This document shows positions 1 to 8,504 of a stretch of 64,000 bases of DNA, piece after piece. The translations under genes and the position numbers were made by a program. The notes below the pieces were generated by a model. It made no database searches. It was not told the origin of the DNA and saw nothing but the letters and a program-made list of their open reading frames with translations. Position 1 is the first letter of the stretch. Every line of letters begins with the position of its first letter. Source of the stretch: Desulfococcus multivorans (GTDB lineage Bacteria; Desulfobacterota; Desulfobacteria; Desulfobacterales; Desulfococcaceae); contig NZ_CP015381.1 of NCBI RefSeq assembly GCF_001854245.1, forward strand, positions 3,135,001 to 3,199,000, given 5' to 3'.

Positions 1-853
1 CCTGTTTGGTGATGACGGCCACGGTGCCGATCGCGGCACCCAGGGAGAGCGATCCGACATCCCCCATGAATACCTGGGCGGGATAAGCGTTGAACCACAA
101 AAAGCCCAGCCCCGAACCGGCCAGAATGCCGCAAAAAATAGAGATCTCACCGCTGTTCGGTACATAATTGATCTGGAGGTATTCGGCGATCCGGACATGG
201 CCTGTCACATACGCGAAAATCATATAGGTCACGGAAGCGACGATAACCGGTCCGATGGCCAAACCGTCAAGTCCGTCCGTCAGGTTAACGGCGTTGGACG
301 TTCCCGTAATGACCAGCGCGGCAAATAGAATGTAGCCCCATCCGAGATCCGGGGAAACCTTTTTGAAAAACGGCAGGGTGAGTCGGGTGTCAAACCCCGG
401 ATACTGATAAAGCATCCATCCCACCGCCAACGCCACGGCAAATTGCAGCATCAGTTTCTGCCGTGCGCTCAGGCCTTTGCTCCGTTTTTTCACCTGCATC
501 AGATAATCGTCGAGAAAACCGATGGTGCCGTTGCCGACGACGGCCATCAGGATTACCCAGACATAAAAATTGAGCAGGTCCATCCAAATCAGTATGGATG
601 CCACCGTCGCTACGAGAATAAGCGTCCCCCCCATGGTGGGGGTTCCCGCCTTTTTCAGGTGGGTCTGAGGACCGTCGTCCCGAACGTATTGCCCCACTTG
701 CATCTCTCTTAACTTCCGGATCATCCATGGCCCCAGGAAGAAACAGATGAGAAACGCCGTCAGGCTCGCGTAAATGGTGCGAAAAGTAATATAACGGAAA
801 ACGTTGAATGCCGCCAGTGTCGTATGGAGGGGGTAGAGAAGATGGTAAAGCAT
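1..853 (-). CDS. mraY: Phospho-N-acetylmuramoyl-pentapeptide-transferase, C-terminus cut by window edge
   Basis: Integral membrane enzyme that transfers phospho-MurNAc-pentapeptide from UDP to undecaprenyl phosphate, making lipid I. The reading frame stays open to base 1, so about 284 N-terminal residues are visible and the C-terminus lies outside the window. It starts MLYHLLYPL and shows the family signatures in order: an early GTPTMGG segment (near residue 73), the aspartate pair GFLDDYL (near 115), NLTDGLDGLA (near 190) and FMGDVGSLSLG (near 265), between hydrophobic helices. It lies 20 bases after murF on the same strand, the usual place for mraY in the division/cell-wall operon. Certain apart from the missing end. 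Confidence 0.96.
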   Translation of the reverse strand, partial: MLYHLLYPLHTTLAAFNVFRYITFRTIYASLTAFLICFFLGPWMIRKLREMQVGQYVRDDGPQTHLKKAGTPTMGGTLILVATVASILIWMDLLNFYVWVILMAVVGNGTIGFLDDYLMQVKKRSKGLSARQKLMLQFAVALAVGWMLYQYPGFDTRLTLPFFKKVSPDLGWGYILFAALVITGTSNAVNLTDGLDGLAIGPVIVASVTYMIFAYVTGHVRIAEYLQINYVPNSGEISIFCGILAGSGLGFLWFNAYPAQVFMGDVGSLSLGAAIGTVAVITKQ

Positions 854-873
854 TATCGATAAAGCCTATTTTT

Positions 874-2286
874 TCAGGCATCCGCCCAGGTTCTGATGTC
901 GTTTAAAATCGTTTCCATGGCCATTCCCCTGGACCCCTTGACGAGAACCCAGTCGCCCGGACCGACAGACCGCTTCAAATCCTCAACCACTTGAGATTTG
1001 GATCCCGAAAAGGTATCCTTAGCCGTCATGCCTTTTTTCAGCGCCCCGTCCAGATATGCCGAGGCGAAATTACCAATCGCATAAAATCGCGTAACGCCGG
1101 ATTCGGCGACCCATTCACCGACAGACCGGTGGAGAGCTTCCGCCGCCGCCCCCAGTTCGAACATATCCCCCAAAACAACGATCGCACGCCGTCCGCTCCG
1201 AAGGATTGCGAGGGCGTCGACGGCAGCCCGCATGGAATGCGGGTTGGCGTTGTAGGTGTCATCGATGAGGAAAACGCCTTTGCGGGTTTGTATCACTCCC
1301 AATCGACCGGCGACAGGCTGAAACCTCTCGAGACCGCGGACAATCTCTTCAGGCGATACCCCGGCGACCCACCCGGCAGCCGCGGCGGCCAGCGCGTTCA
1401 TGACCATGAATCGGCCTGGAATCCCAAGGTGAACCGGCACCTCGCGTTCGGGAAATCTGAGGGTGAAGGTGACGCCTTTCGGTGAGATTTTCATGCCGCT
1501 TGCGGTGATATCGGCGCCGTGGGTCAATCCGAAATGCACCACCGGAAAAGATCGGTTTTTCCCCAGACGCCGACAGAAAGGATCGTCGGCATTCAGTATG
1601 GCCGTAGCGCCGGCCTTCATTTCATCCAAAAGCTCTCCCTTGGCCGCCGCAACCCCGTCCACGGAACCGAGATCTTTCAGGTGAGCAGGTCCGATATTGG
1701 TGATAATCCCTATATCCGGACGACAAATCCCGGCCAGCCGCCGAATTTCTCCGACATGATTCATCCCCAGTTCCAATACCGCCCACTCATGGGTGGCTTC
1801 TATGTTGAAAAGCGTCAACGGCAGCCCGATTTCATTGTTGAAGTTCCCTGCCGTCGCCAGCGTCCGATATCGTCTGCCGATGACGGCGGCTGTCATGCTG
1901 CGGGTTGTGGTCTTCCCGTTTGAACCGGTGACGGCGACGACCTTGATGCCGGCCCGGATACGATTGAAAGCCGCCAGGGCGCCCAAAGCCGTCGTGGTGT
2001 CGGGTACCGCAACGCAAAAGACGCCCTTCTCCGCCCATCGACGCCAGGGGAGGTTTTCCGTCTCCCTTTCAGCGATCATGATGCCCAGGATTCCCATCTC
2101 AGCGACTTCAGCACAGAACCGGTGACCGTCATGCCGTTCGCCTCGAACGGCCACGAAAAGATCACCTGATCTCACCGTTCGGGAATCAATAGATATCCCG
2201 GAAAAAAGACAGGTTCCCGTTCCACTGATACGTCTTCCGTCTACCGCAGTCAGTATCTGCGACTCAGTCCACCCGATTGGGCTCAT
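874..2286 (-). CDS. murF: UDP-MurNAc-tripeptide--D-alanyl-D-alanine ligase
   Basis: Cytoplasmic ATP-dependent Mur ligase that adds D-Ala-D-Ala to UDP-MurNAc-tripeptide. The 470-residue length is normal for MurF. The ATP-binding loop TGSNGKTTT sits near residue 120, the central domain contains NADDPF (ADP contact) and the C-terminal domain has DDTYNANPHSM, the MurF-typical segment. The start codon overlaps the murE stop by four bases (ATGA), so translation is probably coupled to murE. Downstream, mraY follows within 20 bases. Confidence 0.96.
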   Translation of the reverse strand: MSPIGWTESQILTAVDGRRISGTGTCLFSGISIDSRTVRSGDLFVAVRGERHDGHRFCAEVAEMGILGIMIAERETENLPWRRWAEKGVFCVAVPDTTTALGALAAFNRIRAGIKVVAVTGSNGKTTTRSMTAAVIGRRYRTLATAGNFNNEIGLPLTLFNIEATHEWAVLELGMNHVGEIRRLAGICRPDIGIITNIGPAHLKDLGSVDGVAAAKGELLDEMKAGATAILNADDPFCRRLGKNRSFPVVHFGLTHGADITASGMKISPKGVTFTLRFPEREVPVHLGIPGRFMVMNALAAAAAGWVAGVSPEEIVRGLERFQPVAGRLGVIQTRKGVFLIDDTYNANPHSMRAAVDALAILRSGRRAIVVLGDMFELGAAAEALHRSVGEWVAESGVTRFYAIGNFASAYLDGALKKGMTAKDTFSGSKSQVVEDLKRSVGPGDWVLVKGSRGMAMETILNDIRTWADA

Positions 2287-3818
2287 AAACGCTTCAAAGC
2301 CTCCACCACCTCGACCCGATCGTCGAAAGCGAGCGTCTTTTCCCCGATGATCTGATAGGTTTCATGCCCCTTTCCAGCAATCAGAAGGACATCACCGGGC
2401 CGGGACGCCGTCAGGGCCATGCGGATGGCTCGCCTACGGTCGGGTTCAATGAGAAAACCCTTGTCGTTCACGCCGGCGGCAAGATCCTCCGGACCGTATT
2501 CCCGGCCCGCCGCCTGTTTAATACCCGGAAGCATTTGACGGATGATTGCCATTGGATCTTCGGTTCTCGGATTGTCCGATGTCACCACGGCCAGATCCGC
2601 CAGGCGCCCCGCGATCTCACCCATCAGGGGTCTTTTTTTTCGGTCCCGGTCGCCACCGCACCCGAATACACAAATGATCTTCCCCGCCGAAAGCGCCGTT
2701 ACGGCCATGAGCACGTTCTCAAGGGCGTCGGGTGTGTGGGCGTAATCAACAAATATAAACCGGCCGAAAGCATTGGGGACCGACTCCAGGCGACCGGGAA
2801 CATTCCGGAGAAGGCCGATTCCCGCCTGAATGGCGGCCGGGGGAACACCCGCGGCCAAAGCGGCGCCCGACGCGCAGAGGATGTTTTCGATATTGTGACG
2901 GCCCACCAGGGGGGATCGGAAAAGGAAACTGCCGCCGGGCATCGTCAAGCGGCCGGATATCCCGTCAAGGCGGGATTGATCGTCTGTGACCCATACCGTG
3001 TTGTCATCGGTGTACCCCACCGTGATGAGCCCGCTCCTGACCATGCTCGCCAGTTCCCGCCCCTCGGGGCTGTTCCGGTTGACAACGGCGACCGCGTGGT
3101 CGGCTTTGGGGCCGTCGGCGAGATGTCGGATAAAGAGCCGCTTCTTGCACGCCCAATAGGCAGCCATATCGCCATGATAGTCCAAATGATCCTGACTCAG
3201 GTTGGTAAACACGGCCGCATCCATCCAGCATCCGTCGATGCGGTGGAGGTCAACGGCGTGGGACGAGGCTTCCATGACCACATGGGTGACCCCGGCATCA
3301 CGCATCTGCCCGAGTATTCGCTGGAGGTCCGGAGATTCGGGCGTGGTGACGGGATTGCGGTAATGTTTTCCGCTGAAATGGTAGTCGATGGTGCCGATAA
3401 CGCCCACAGAAAAGCCGGCTTGTTTCAGGATACTCTCTGTAATGAGACTGGTGGTGGTTTTGCCGTTGGTTCCGGTGATGCCGATCACCGTCATCCGTCT
3501 GCTCGGATCTCCGTAAAACCGTGCAGCAATCGGCCCCATGGCGGCCCGGGTATCCGACACCTCCACCACGGCGACGTTCCGCTCGACGGTTTTCTGAACC
3601 ATGACGGCTGCGGCGCCCCGGGCAAGCGCATCGTCAATGAATTCGTGGCCGTCCGTCCTGAAGCCCGAAACGGCAATGAAAAGCCCTCCCGGTTCGACAT
3701 CCTGAGAGCGGTAGTGGATGGATCGGATCTCCGGATCCGGCAGGAGGGTGCCGCGGGCATCCTTCTTTCGTCGGTATTGCCGAACCGGAAAAGCGTCAAT
3801 CAATTCGGAAAGCTTCAT
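2283..3818 (-). CDS. murE: UDP-MurNAc-L-Ala-D-Glu--2,6-diaminopimelate ligase
   Basis: Mur ligase adding the third stem-peptide residue to UDP-MurNAc-dipeptide. The 511 residues include the P-loop GITGTNGKTTT (near 113), the carbamylated-lysine region YWACKKRLF (near 225) and the SDNPRTEDP segment (near 413). In the MurE family the DNPR motif specifies meso-diaminopimelate rather than lysine, which fits a Gram-negative wall. Its start abuts the ftsI stop with no spacer, and its stop overlaps the murF start. A long open frame on the opposite strand is a shadow of this gene. Confidence 0.96.
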   Translation of the reverse strand: MKLSELIDAFPVRQYRRKKDARGTLLPDPEIRSIHYRSQDVEPGGLFIAVSGFRTDGHEFIDDALARGAAAVMVQKTVERNVAVVEVSDTRAAMGPIAARFYGDPSRRMTVIGITGTNGKTTTSLITESILKQAGFSVGVIGTIDYHFSGKHYRNPVTTPESPDLQRILGQMRDAGVTHVVMEASSHAVDLHRIDGCWMDAAVFTNLSQDHLDYHGDMAAYWACKKRLFIRHLADGPKADHAVAVVNRNSPEGRELASMVRSGLITVGYTDDNTVWVTDDQSRLDGISGRLTMPGGSFLFRSPLVGRHNIENILCASGAALAAGVPPAAIQAGIGLLRNVPGRLESVPNAFGRFIFVDYAHTPDALENVLMAVTALSAGKIICVFGCGGDRDRKKRPLMGEIAGRLADLAVVTSDNPRTEDPMAIIRQMLPGIKQAAGREYGPEDLAAGVNDKGFLIEPDRRRAIRMALTASRPGDVLLIAGKGHETYQIIGEKTLAFDDRVEVVEALKRL

Positions 3819-5600
3819 CTATCGATGCCGATCCGCCAAGGAGGCCGTGAGGCGTTTCATATTGTTCTCGGGCGGAATGTCCATGTAATTGAGGCTTTCC
3901 CTGACAATTTTCTTGAATGCCGGGGCGGCAACCAAGCCGCCGTAATATTTTTTCTGGGGATCGTCGATGACAACAAGAACCGTCATGATCGGATTTTCAG
4001 CCGGAGCGAATCCCACAAATGACGAAATATAAGACCCCCTCTCGTAGCGACCGTCTTTGTTGACCTTCCTCGCCGTACCGGTTTTCCCACAAACCGTATA
4101 TCCCTCGATGTCGGCTTCGGTCCCGGTGCCACCGGTTTCCACCACCGAGCGCATCATCTCCTTCATGGTTTCAGCAGTCTTCTCGGAGACCGCACGTTTC
4201 ATGATTTGAGGGTTGAATGCCTCGACAACATTTCCCTTTTGATCGGTAACGGCGCTCACCATATAAGGCCTCATCAAAACCCCCTTGTTGGCAATGGCCG
4301 AAACGGCTGCGGCAAGCTGGATGGCGGTGGCGGACATCCCGTGACCAAAGGAAACGACACCGGTATGGACCTGAGACCATTTTTGATATTGGGACAGGGC
4401 ACCCGGTGCTTCTCCCGGACAGTCGATTCCGGTCGGATCGCCGAACCCGAAGTTTTTCAGGGTCTGATGCAAGGATTGAGCGCCGATCATCTCACTCATT
4501 TTCATCGCACCGATATTACTGGAAAACTTGAGGATTTTCCGGAGCGAAAGCCAACCGTATTCGTGGGTGTCATGAATAGTGAACCGCCCAACTTTGTATT
4601 TGCCGTTTTCGCAGTAGAAAATCGTGTTGGGCGTACATCCGCCATATTCGATAGCGGCCGCAACGCTGAAGATTTTCATGGTCGAACCGGGTTCGAAGGT
4701 GTCCGTGATGGCCCGGTTGCGATAAGCCGACCGGTCGAATTGATCAAAAGCGTTGGGGTTGAAAAACGGATAGTTCGCAATGGCGTAGACCGCCCCCGTC
4801 AGCGGATTCATCACCACGGCCATTCCGGATTTCGCCTTATACTCCACAACGGCCTCTTTCAGCGCTCTTTCGGTGATATACTGGATTGTTTTGTCCACCG
4901 TCAGAACCAGATTTCTGGCGCTGGACTCGAAGGGTTCCTCGCGCTCTCCTCCGAATTTCTTTCCCAGCGCATCCTTCATCACCTTGAGTTTTCTCTCTTC
5001 ACCTTTGAGCTGGGCGTCGTAATAAAACTCGATACCCTCGAGCCCTCGCCCATCCACGCCCGTAAAACCGGTGATCTGAGCGGCGAGAGAGCCCTGGGGA
5101 TAATAGCGGCTGTGCTCGGAGACAAAATCGATACCTTCGATCGAGAGTTCTCTGACGGCGCGAACTTCCCGGGGCGTCACTTTTCGTTTGATCCATTTGA
5201 AGCCGTTCCCGGCCGTCAGCTTGGCTTTCAACCGGTCGGCTTTGAGGCCGAGGGCTTTTGAAAGTCTGGCCGCCGCATCACTTTTGTCTTTCATGAATCG
5301 GGGAAAGGCCGAAATGGAAACAGCGTCGATGGTCATGGCCAGTTCATGATGGTTCCTATCGTAGATGACGCCCCGCTTCTCACGCACCGTCATGACCTTC
5401 TCAATTTCGCTGATCGCCTTTTGCGAAAGCCAGGGGCCCTGATAAATCTGGACGTATATCGCCTTGGCGGCAATGGCGGCGAAGAAAACAGCGAAAAGAC
5501 ATCCAACGAGCGTGATTCGAAGCCGGATGTAATCTTTTTCAGTCGGTTTCGTGAACGGAAAAGGCCTTTTTTTGATCCGGTGAGGGGATAACCAATTCAA
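3819..5600 (-). CDS. ftsI: Septal peptidoglycan transpeptidase FtsI (PBP3)
   Basis: Class B penicillin-binding protein that crosslinks septal peptidoglycan with FtsW. An N-terminal basic tail and one membrane segment (about residues 27-48) are followed by a dimerisation domain and a transpeptidase domain. Catalytic motifs are STMK (EPGSTMKIF, near 305), SSN (near 360) and KTGT (CGKTGTARK, near 502). It ends without PASTA repeats. The start is TTG at 5600, supported by an AGGAG ribosome-binding site about seven bases upstream; this places the start 62 bases inside ftsL. The alternative, a later start, would damage the N-terminal tail just before the membrane segment. Confidence 0.94.
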   Translation of the reverse strand: MNWLSPHRIKKRPFPFTKPTEKDYIRLRITLVGCLFAVFFAAIAAKAIYVQIYQGPWLSQKAISEIEKVMTVREKRGVIYDRNHHELAMTIDAVSISAFPRFMKDKSDAAARLSKALGLKADRLKAKLTAGNGFKWIKRKVTPREVRAVRELSIEGIDFVSEHSRYYPQGSLAAQITGFTGVDGRGLEGIEFYYDAQLKGEERKLKVMKDALGKKFGGEREEPFESSARNLVLTVDKTIQYITERALKEAVVEYKAKSGMAVVMNPLTGAVYAIANYPFFNPNAFDQFDRSAYRNRAITDTFEPGSTMKIFSVAAAIEYGGCTPNTIFYCENGKYKVGRFTIHDTHEYGWLSLRKILKFSSNIGAMKMSEMIGAQSLHQTLKNFGFGDPTGIDCPGEAPGALSQYQKWSQVHTGVVSFGHGMSATAIQLAAAVSAIANKGVLMRPYMVSAVTDQKGNVVEAFNPQIMKRAVSEKTAETMKEMMRSVVETGGTGTEADIEGYTVCGKTGTARKVNKDGRYERGSYISSFVGFAPAENPIMTVLVVIDDPQKKYYGGLVAAPAFKKIVRESLNYMDIPPENNMKRLTASLADRHR

Positions 5601-5904
5601 GTTTGCTCCTGGCTATTTTCGAAATGCGTTCGGGCGACCGAAGTCTCGCCATTTCAATCTTCAACCGATTTTGTATCTCGATAAGTTTTTGATGATTTTC
5701 CATCTCTCTCGAGATCTCATACCCAATACGGATACATTGAACCCGGCTCCACGTGTAAACGAGAAGCTGGCAGATAAACAGAAACAGGATCAGCACCCAA
5801 AATATCGCAATTTTGTAAGTCTGCCCTTTGGGTTTTTTGATGGATTCCCCGTTTTCTTTCATCCCCTCGCCGTCTCGGCCGAGCGATGCCCGTCGCCGCG
5901 TCAT
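5539..5904 (-). CDS. ftsL: Cell division protein FtsL
   Basis: Small bitopic division protein that links FtsB/FtsQ to FtsW/FtsI. The 121 residues consist of a charged cytoplasmic N-terminus, one strongly hydrophobic segment (about residues 31-52, IAIFWVLILFLFICQLLVY) and a heptad-like coiled coil. The C-terminal part resembles the FtsL box (RLRSPERISKIARSKLELV). The call rests on this topology and on its position between rsmH and ftsI. It overlaps rsmH by four bases and ftsI by 62 bases, so translation is tightly coupled. Confidence 0.88.
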   Translation of the reverse strand: MTRRRASLGRDGEGMKENGESIKKPKGQTYKIAIFWVLILFLFICQLLVYTWSRVQCIRIGYEISREMENHQKLIEIQNRLKIEMARLRSPERISKIARSKLELVIPSPDQKKAFSVHETD

Positions 5905-6908
5905 CGTTTTTCCGCCGCCCGCAGGATGGTGCTCCTGGCCATGGGGTTCCGCTCGATCTCCTGGGCCTTCGGCCGGCAGGCCTTGCGCGTCAACACCCTC
6001 ATGACCTTTTCACCGCCGCAAGTGCAGACGGGAATTTCCGGCGGACAACTGCATTCCCTGTCGAAGGCTTTCATCCAATGCTTGACGATCCGATCTTCCA
6101 GAGAATGAAAGGAAAGTACACATAACCGTCCGCCGGGCCGCAACAGCGCGGGTGCCTGAGCCATGAATTCCGATACGCTGTCGAGTTCACGGTTGACGGC
6201 GATCCTGAGCGCCATGAACACTCTCGTGGCCGGATGAATACGACGCCTGCCGGACTTCCCGTTGGATCTCTTTTTGGACGCCGGAACCGCTCTGCAAACG
6301 ATCTCGGCCAGGGAGCGACTGGAACGGATAGGAGTGATCTTCCGCGTTTCGACGATGGCGCGGGCGATACGACCAGACCATCGTTCTTCTCCGTATTCCC
6401 GGAAAATTCGTCTCAGTTCATCTTCGCTCAGCGAGTTGACCAGCATATCCGCGGTCACATCCGTCTCGATGTTCATACGCATATCCAGAGGCTCGTCTCT
6501 TGAAAAGCTGAAACCTCTGCCGCTGCCCTCAATGTGGTAGAGAGAGATGCCAAGATCGGCCAGAATGCCGTCCACAGCTCCGATACCGATGTCCTCGAGC
6601 AAATCGGTAATCCTGGAGAAATTGCCGTGGCGCAATTGGACATTCGCACGCCAGGGCGCCAAAACCTGTTCGGCATGTCCAAGGGCATCCAGATCCTGAT
6701 CGATGCCGATCAGTCGACCGTTTGGGAGGACACGCTGCAGGATTTCAATCGCGTGTCCGCAGCCTCCAAGCGTACAGTCCACTATCGTTTTACCGGGCCT
6801 GCAGTCCAGATATTGGAGAACCTCCGCAGACATTACCGGCACATGTCGGTATGTCACCGCCGTATCGCTTGAAACGATAGTCTCGTTCTTCTTGCCGCCA
6901 TACCGCAT
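5901..6908 (-). CDS. rsmH: 16S rRNA (cytosine-1402-N4)-methyltransferase RsmH
   Basis: S-adenosylmethionine-dependent enzyme that methylates C1402 in the 16S rRNA decoding centre, also called MraW. The N-terminal YRHVPVMSAEVLQYL and the SAM loop VDCTLGGCGHA are family hallmarks, followed by GIDQDLDAL, ADLGIS and the C-terminal LSFHSLEDRIVKHWM. The ATG at 6908 (335 residues, beginning MRYGG) is preferred because GAGAGGA lies upstream. An in-frame TTG at 6962 would add 18 residues but has no convincing ribosome-binding site. It is followed by ftsL with an ATGA overlap. mraZ, which usually precedes rsmH, is absent here. Confidence 0.95.
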   Translation of the reverse strand: MRYGGKKNETIVSSDTAVTYRHVPVMSAEVLQYLDCRPGKTIVDCTLGGCGHAIEILQRVLPNGRLIGIDQDLDALGHAEQVLAPWRANVQLRHGNFSRITDLLEDIGIGAVDGILADLGISLYHIEGSGRGFSFSRDEPLDMRMNIETDVTADMLVNSLSEDELRRIFREYGEERWSGRIARAIVETRKITPIRSSRSLAEIVCRAVPASKKRSNGKSGRRRIHPATRVFMALRIAVNRELDSVSEFMAQAPALLRPGGRLCVLSFHSLEDRIVKHWMKAFDRECSCPPEIPVCTCGGEKVMRVLTRKACRPKAQEIERNPMARSTILRAAEKR

Positions 6909-7106
6909 TGGGCTTTTGGTTATCCTCTCGGTTCGCCGCGCTGACAGGAGCCCTGTTTCCAAAGATCGTCCCGATCGCGTACACTGGAAATGGAAAATAC
7001 ATTCTTTTTGTAATAAGTGTCAAGGGAAAACACAGGATTATCGGGACTTCCCGGCGTGCGCATCCATTTCACGGAATCGTCTCTATTCCACGCCAGGGCT
7101 TTCACA

Positions 7107-7529
7107 CTACTGAAGGGCCGCTGTGATCCTTTGGGCAACGGACTTGATCTCATCCATATTTCCGGACTTGAGTTCCCATTGGGTGACCGGCAGGGGCGGC
7201 GCACCCTTTATTCGGGGAACGAGGTGAAAATGATAGTGCATGACCACCTGGCCGACGGCTTCTCCGTTGAGCTGAAGGCAGGCGATCCCATCCGGATCCA
7301 GGGCACGCTTGAGGGCGTGGGCAATGGTTTTGGAAGCGATGTGAAGCGCACTGAGATCCTCCGACGCAATTTCCCATATGTTCCCGGCGTGGGCCTTCGG
7401 AATGACAAGCGTATGCCCGGTCGAAATGGGATTGATGTCCATGAAGGCAAAAACACTTTCGTCCTCGTATACCTTTATGCTGGGGATTTCTCCCCGGATG
7501 ATCCTGCAAAAGATACAGTCTTCCATCAA
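7107..7529 (-). CDS. HIT-family nucleotide hydrolase/transferase
   Basis: Histidine-triad protein of 140 residues, similar in size and layout to HinT-type purine phosphoramidases. It begins with the zinc-site-like CIFCRIIRGEIPS (residues 5-17) and ends with the HIT motif HYHFHLVPR (near residue 100; H-x-H-x-H). Family members hydrolyse AMP linked to lysine or other nucleotidyl substrates; the substrate here is unknown. It lies about 200 bases upstream of rsmH and 116 bases downstream of the HU gene on the same strand, so it may be in the same transcript. Either of the two initial methionines could be the start. Confidence 0.93.
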   Translation of the reverse strand: MMEDCIFCRIIRGEIPSIKVYEDESVFAFMDINPISTGHTLVIPKAHAGNIWEIASEDLSALHIASKTIAHALKRALDPDGIACLQLNGEAVGQVVMHYHFHLVPRIKGAPPLPVTQWELKSGNMDEIKSVAQRITAALQ

Positions 7530-7645
7530 TATTCCCTCCTCTCAAAAACATACCCCGTTTCCGACTCGGGGCTGACCGGCATCGCCGTGACGGCCGGGCG
7601 TATCCTTCCCATCCGGCCGTCGCGACGGTCCGTTTATTCAACTGC

Positions 7646-7918
7646 TTAGATCGATTCCTTCAACTTTTTCCCCGGGGTAAATTTCACGACGTTTCGGGCC
7701 GGAATCTTAATCGCTTTTCCGGTCTGAGGATTGCGGCCGGTGCGTGCTTCCCGGTGGGCTTTTGAAAAGGTTCCGAACCCGATCAGGGCGATCTTCCCAT
7801 CCTTTTCCTTAAGGGCTTCGGTAATGCCTTCAGTCATGGCGGTAATAGCCTTGGCGGCGGCTGTTTTCGAAATGCCGGCGTCTTCTGCAATCTTGTTTAT
7901 CAAATCGGTTTTTGTCAT
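7646..7918 (-). CDS. hup: HU-family nucleoid DNA-binding protein
   Basis: Ninety-residue histone-like protein that bends DNA and compacts the nucleoid as a dimer. MTKTDLINKIAEDAG at the start, GFGTFSKAHREARTGRNPQTG (the beta-arm region) and KFTPGKKLKE at the end are typical of HU. The ATG at 7918 is chosen because AAGGAG lies seven bases upstream; an upstream extension of the frame is open for 45 more codons but reads as unrelated basic sequence. It is the most upstream gene of the minus-strand run. Confidence 0.96.
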   Translation of the reverse strand: MTKTDLINKIAEDAGISKTAAAKAITAMTEGITEALKEKDGKIALIGFGTFSKAHREARTGRNPQTGKAIKIPARNVVKFTPGKKLKESI

Positions 7919-8352
7919 CTGTTTCTCCTTTTCCCCTTTTGTAGAATATAAGTTGTCATTCCATCGCCCCCAGGGTCGAGACGCCGCACCTCCTCTCTGC
8001 GACGTTTCGCATGCCAGAACGCGACGCTCACAATACCTCCTCGAAGGTCGCATCCGCGGGCCGGGGCGATCGACATCAGGATGATCAATGCAGAATTGTC
8101 ATTTCATTGTCAATGCAAAAATCCTGTTTTGCGCTGTTTCACAGGAATTATAGCGTTTCCCGGCATGAATATGTGTGATGTTGCTCTTTATATCTCAGAT
8201 TGGCATGAAACCCATGCAAGCGTTGGGCGTTTTCAACCAACCAACGAAACCGGCCCGGTCATCAAGGCAGTCGAAAAGGAGGAGGTGTGAAGCGAACTCG
8301 AGAAAAGCGCGAAAAAAATACTCAAGGAAAAAATACTCAAGGAAATCTACAA
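7919..8352. other. Intergenic stretch upstream of the HU gene
   Basis: About 430 bases without a convincing gene. It should contain the HU promoter (minus strand). A TTGACA-like box occurs around 8105-8110 on the minus strand but no good -10 hexamer is at the right distance. A short imperfect tandem repeat (AAATACTCAAGGA twice) lies around 8315-8345. Nothing else is recognised. Confidence 0.4.
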
Positions 8353-8376
8353 AGGGCGGACCTGCGTGTCCGCCCT
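8353..8376. terminator. Perfect 9-bp hairpin downstream of the DASS transporter
   Basis: AGGGCGGAC at 8353-8361 and its exact complement GTCCGCCCT at 8368-8376 are separated by six bases. On the minus strand a weak T-rich stretch (TTTGTAGATTT) follows. It is probably a backup terminator behind the hairpin at 8448-8475. Confidence 0.45.
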
Positions 8377-8447
8377 GATACCGCACCCCGCCAAACAATG
8401 GACAGCCCCAATGGTTTGCCGCGATGATGGGAAATCCGGAAAAATGA

Positions 8448-8475
8448 CGGCGGGAACAAAATACCGTCCCCGCCG
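8448..8475 (-). terminator. Rho-independent terminator of the DASS transporter gene
   Basis: CGGCGGGAAC at 8448-8457 pairs with GTCCCCGCCG at 8466-8475 with one mismatch. Read on the minus strand it is followed by TCATTTTTCC. It lies 30 bases after the transporter stop. Confidence 0.7.
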
Positions 8476-8504
8476 ATACCGATTGGACCCTCATCGGTGT
8501 GTAA

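Noticed and set aside
2364-4022. Long open frame on the plus strand antisense to murE and ftsI
   Set aside because: It lies opposite two clear cell-wall genes, has no ribosome-binding site and its product is low-complexity basic sequence without family motifs.
7919-8053. N-terminal extension of the HU protein
   Set aside because: HU proteins are about 90 residues; the extension is unrelated and a good ribosome-binding site precedes the ATG at 7918.
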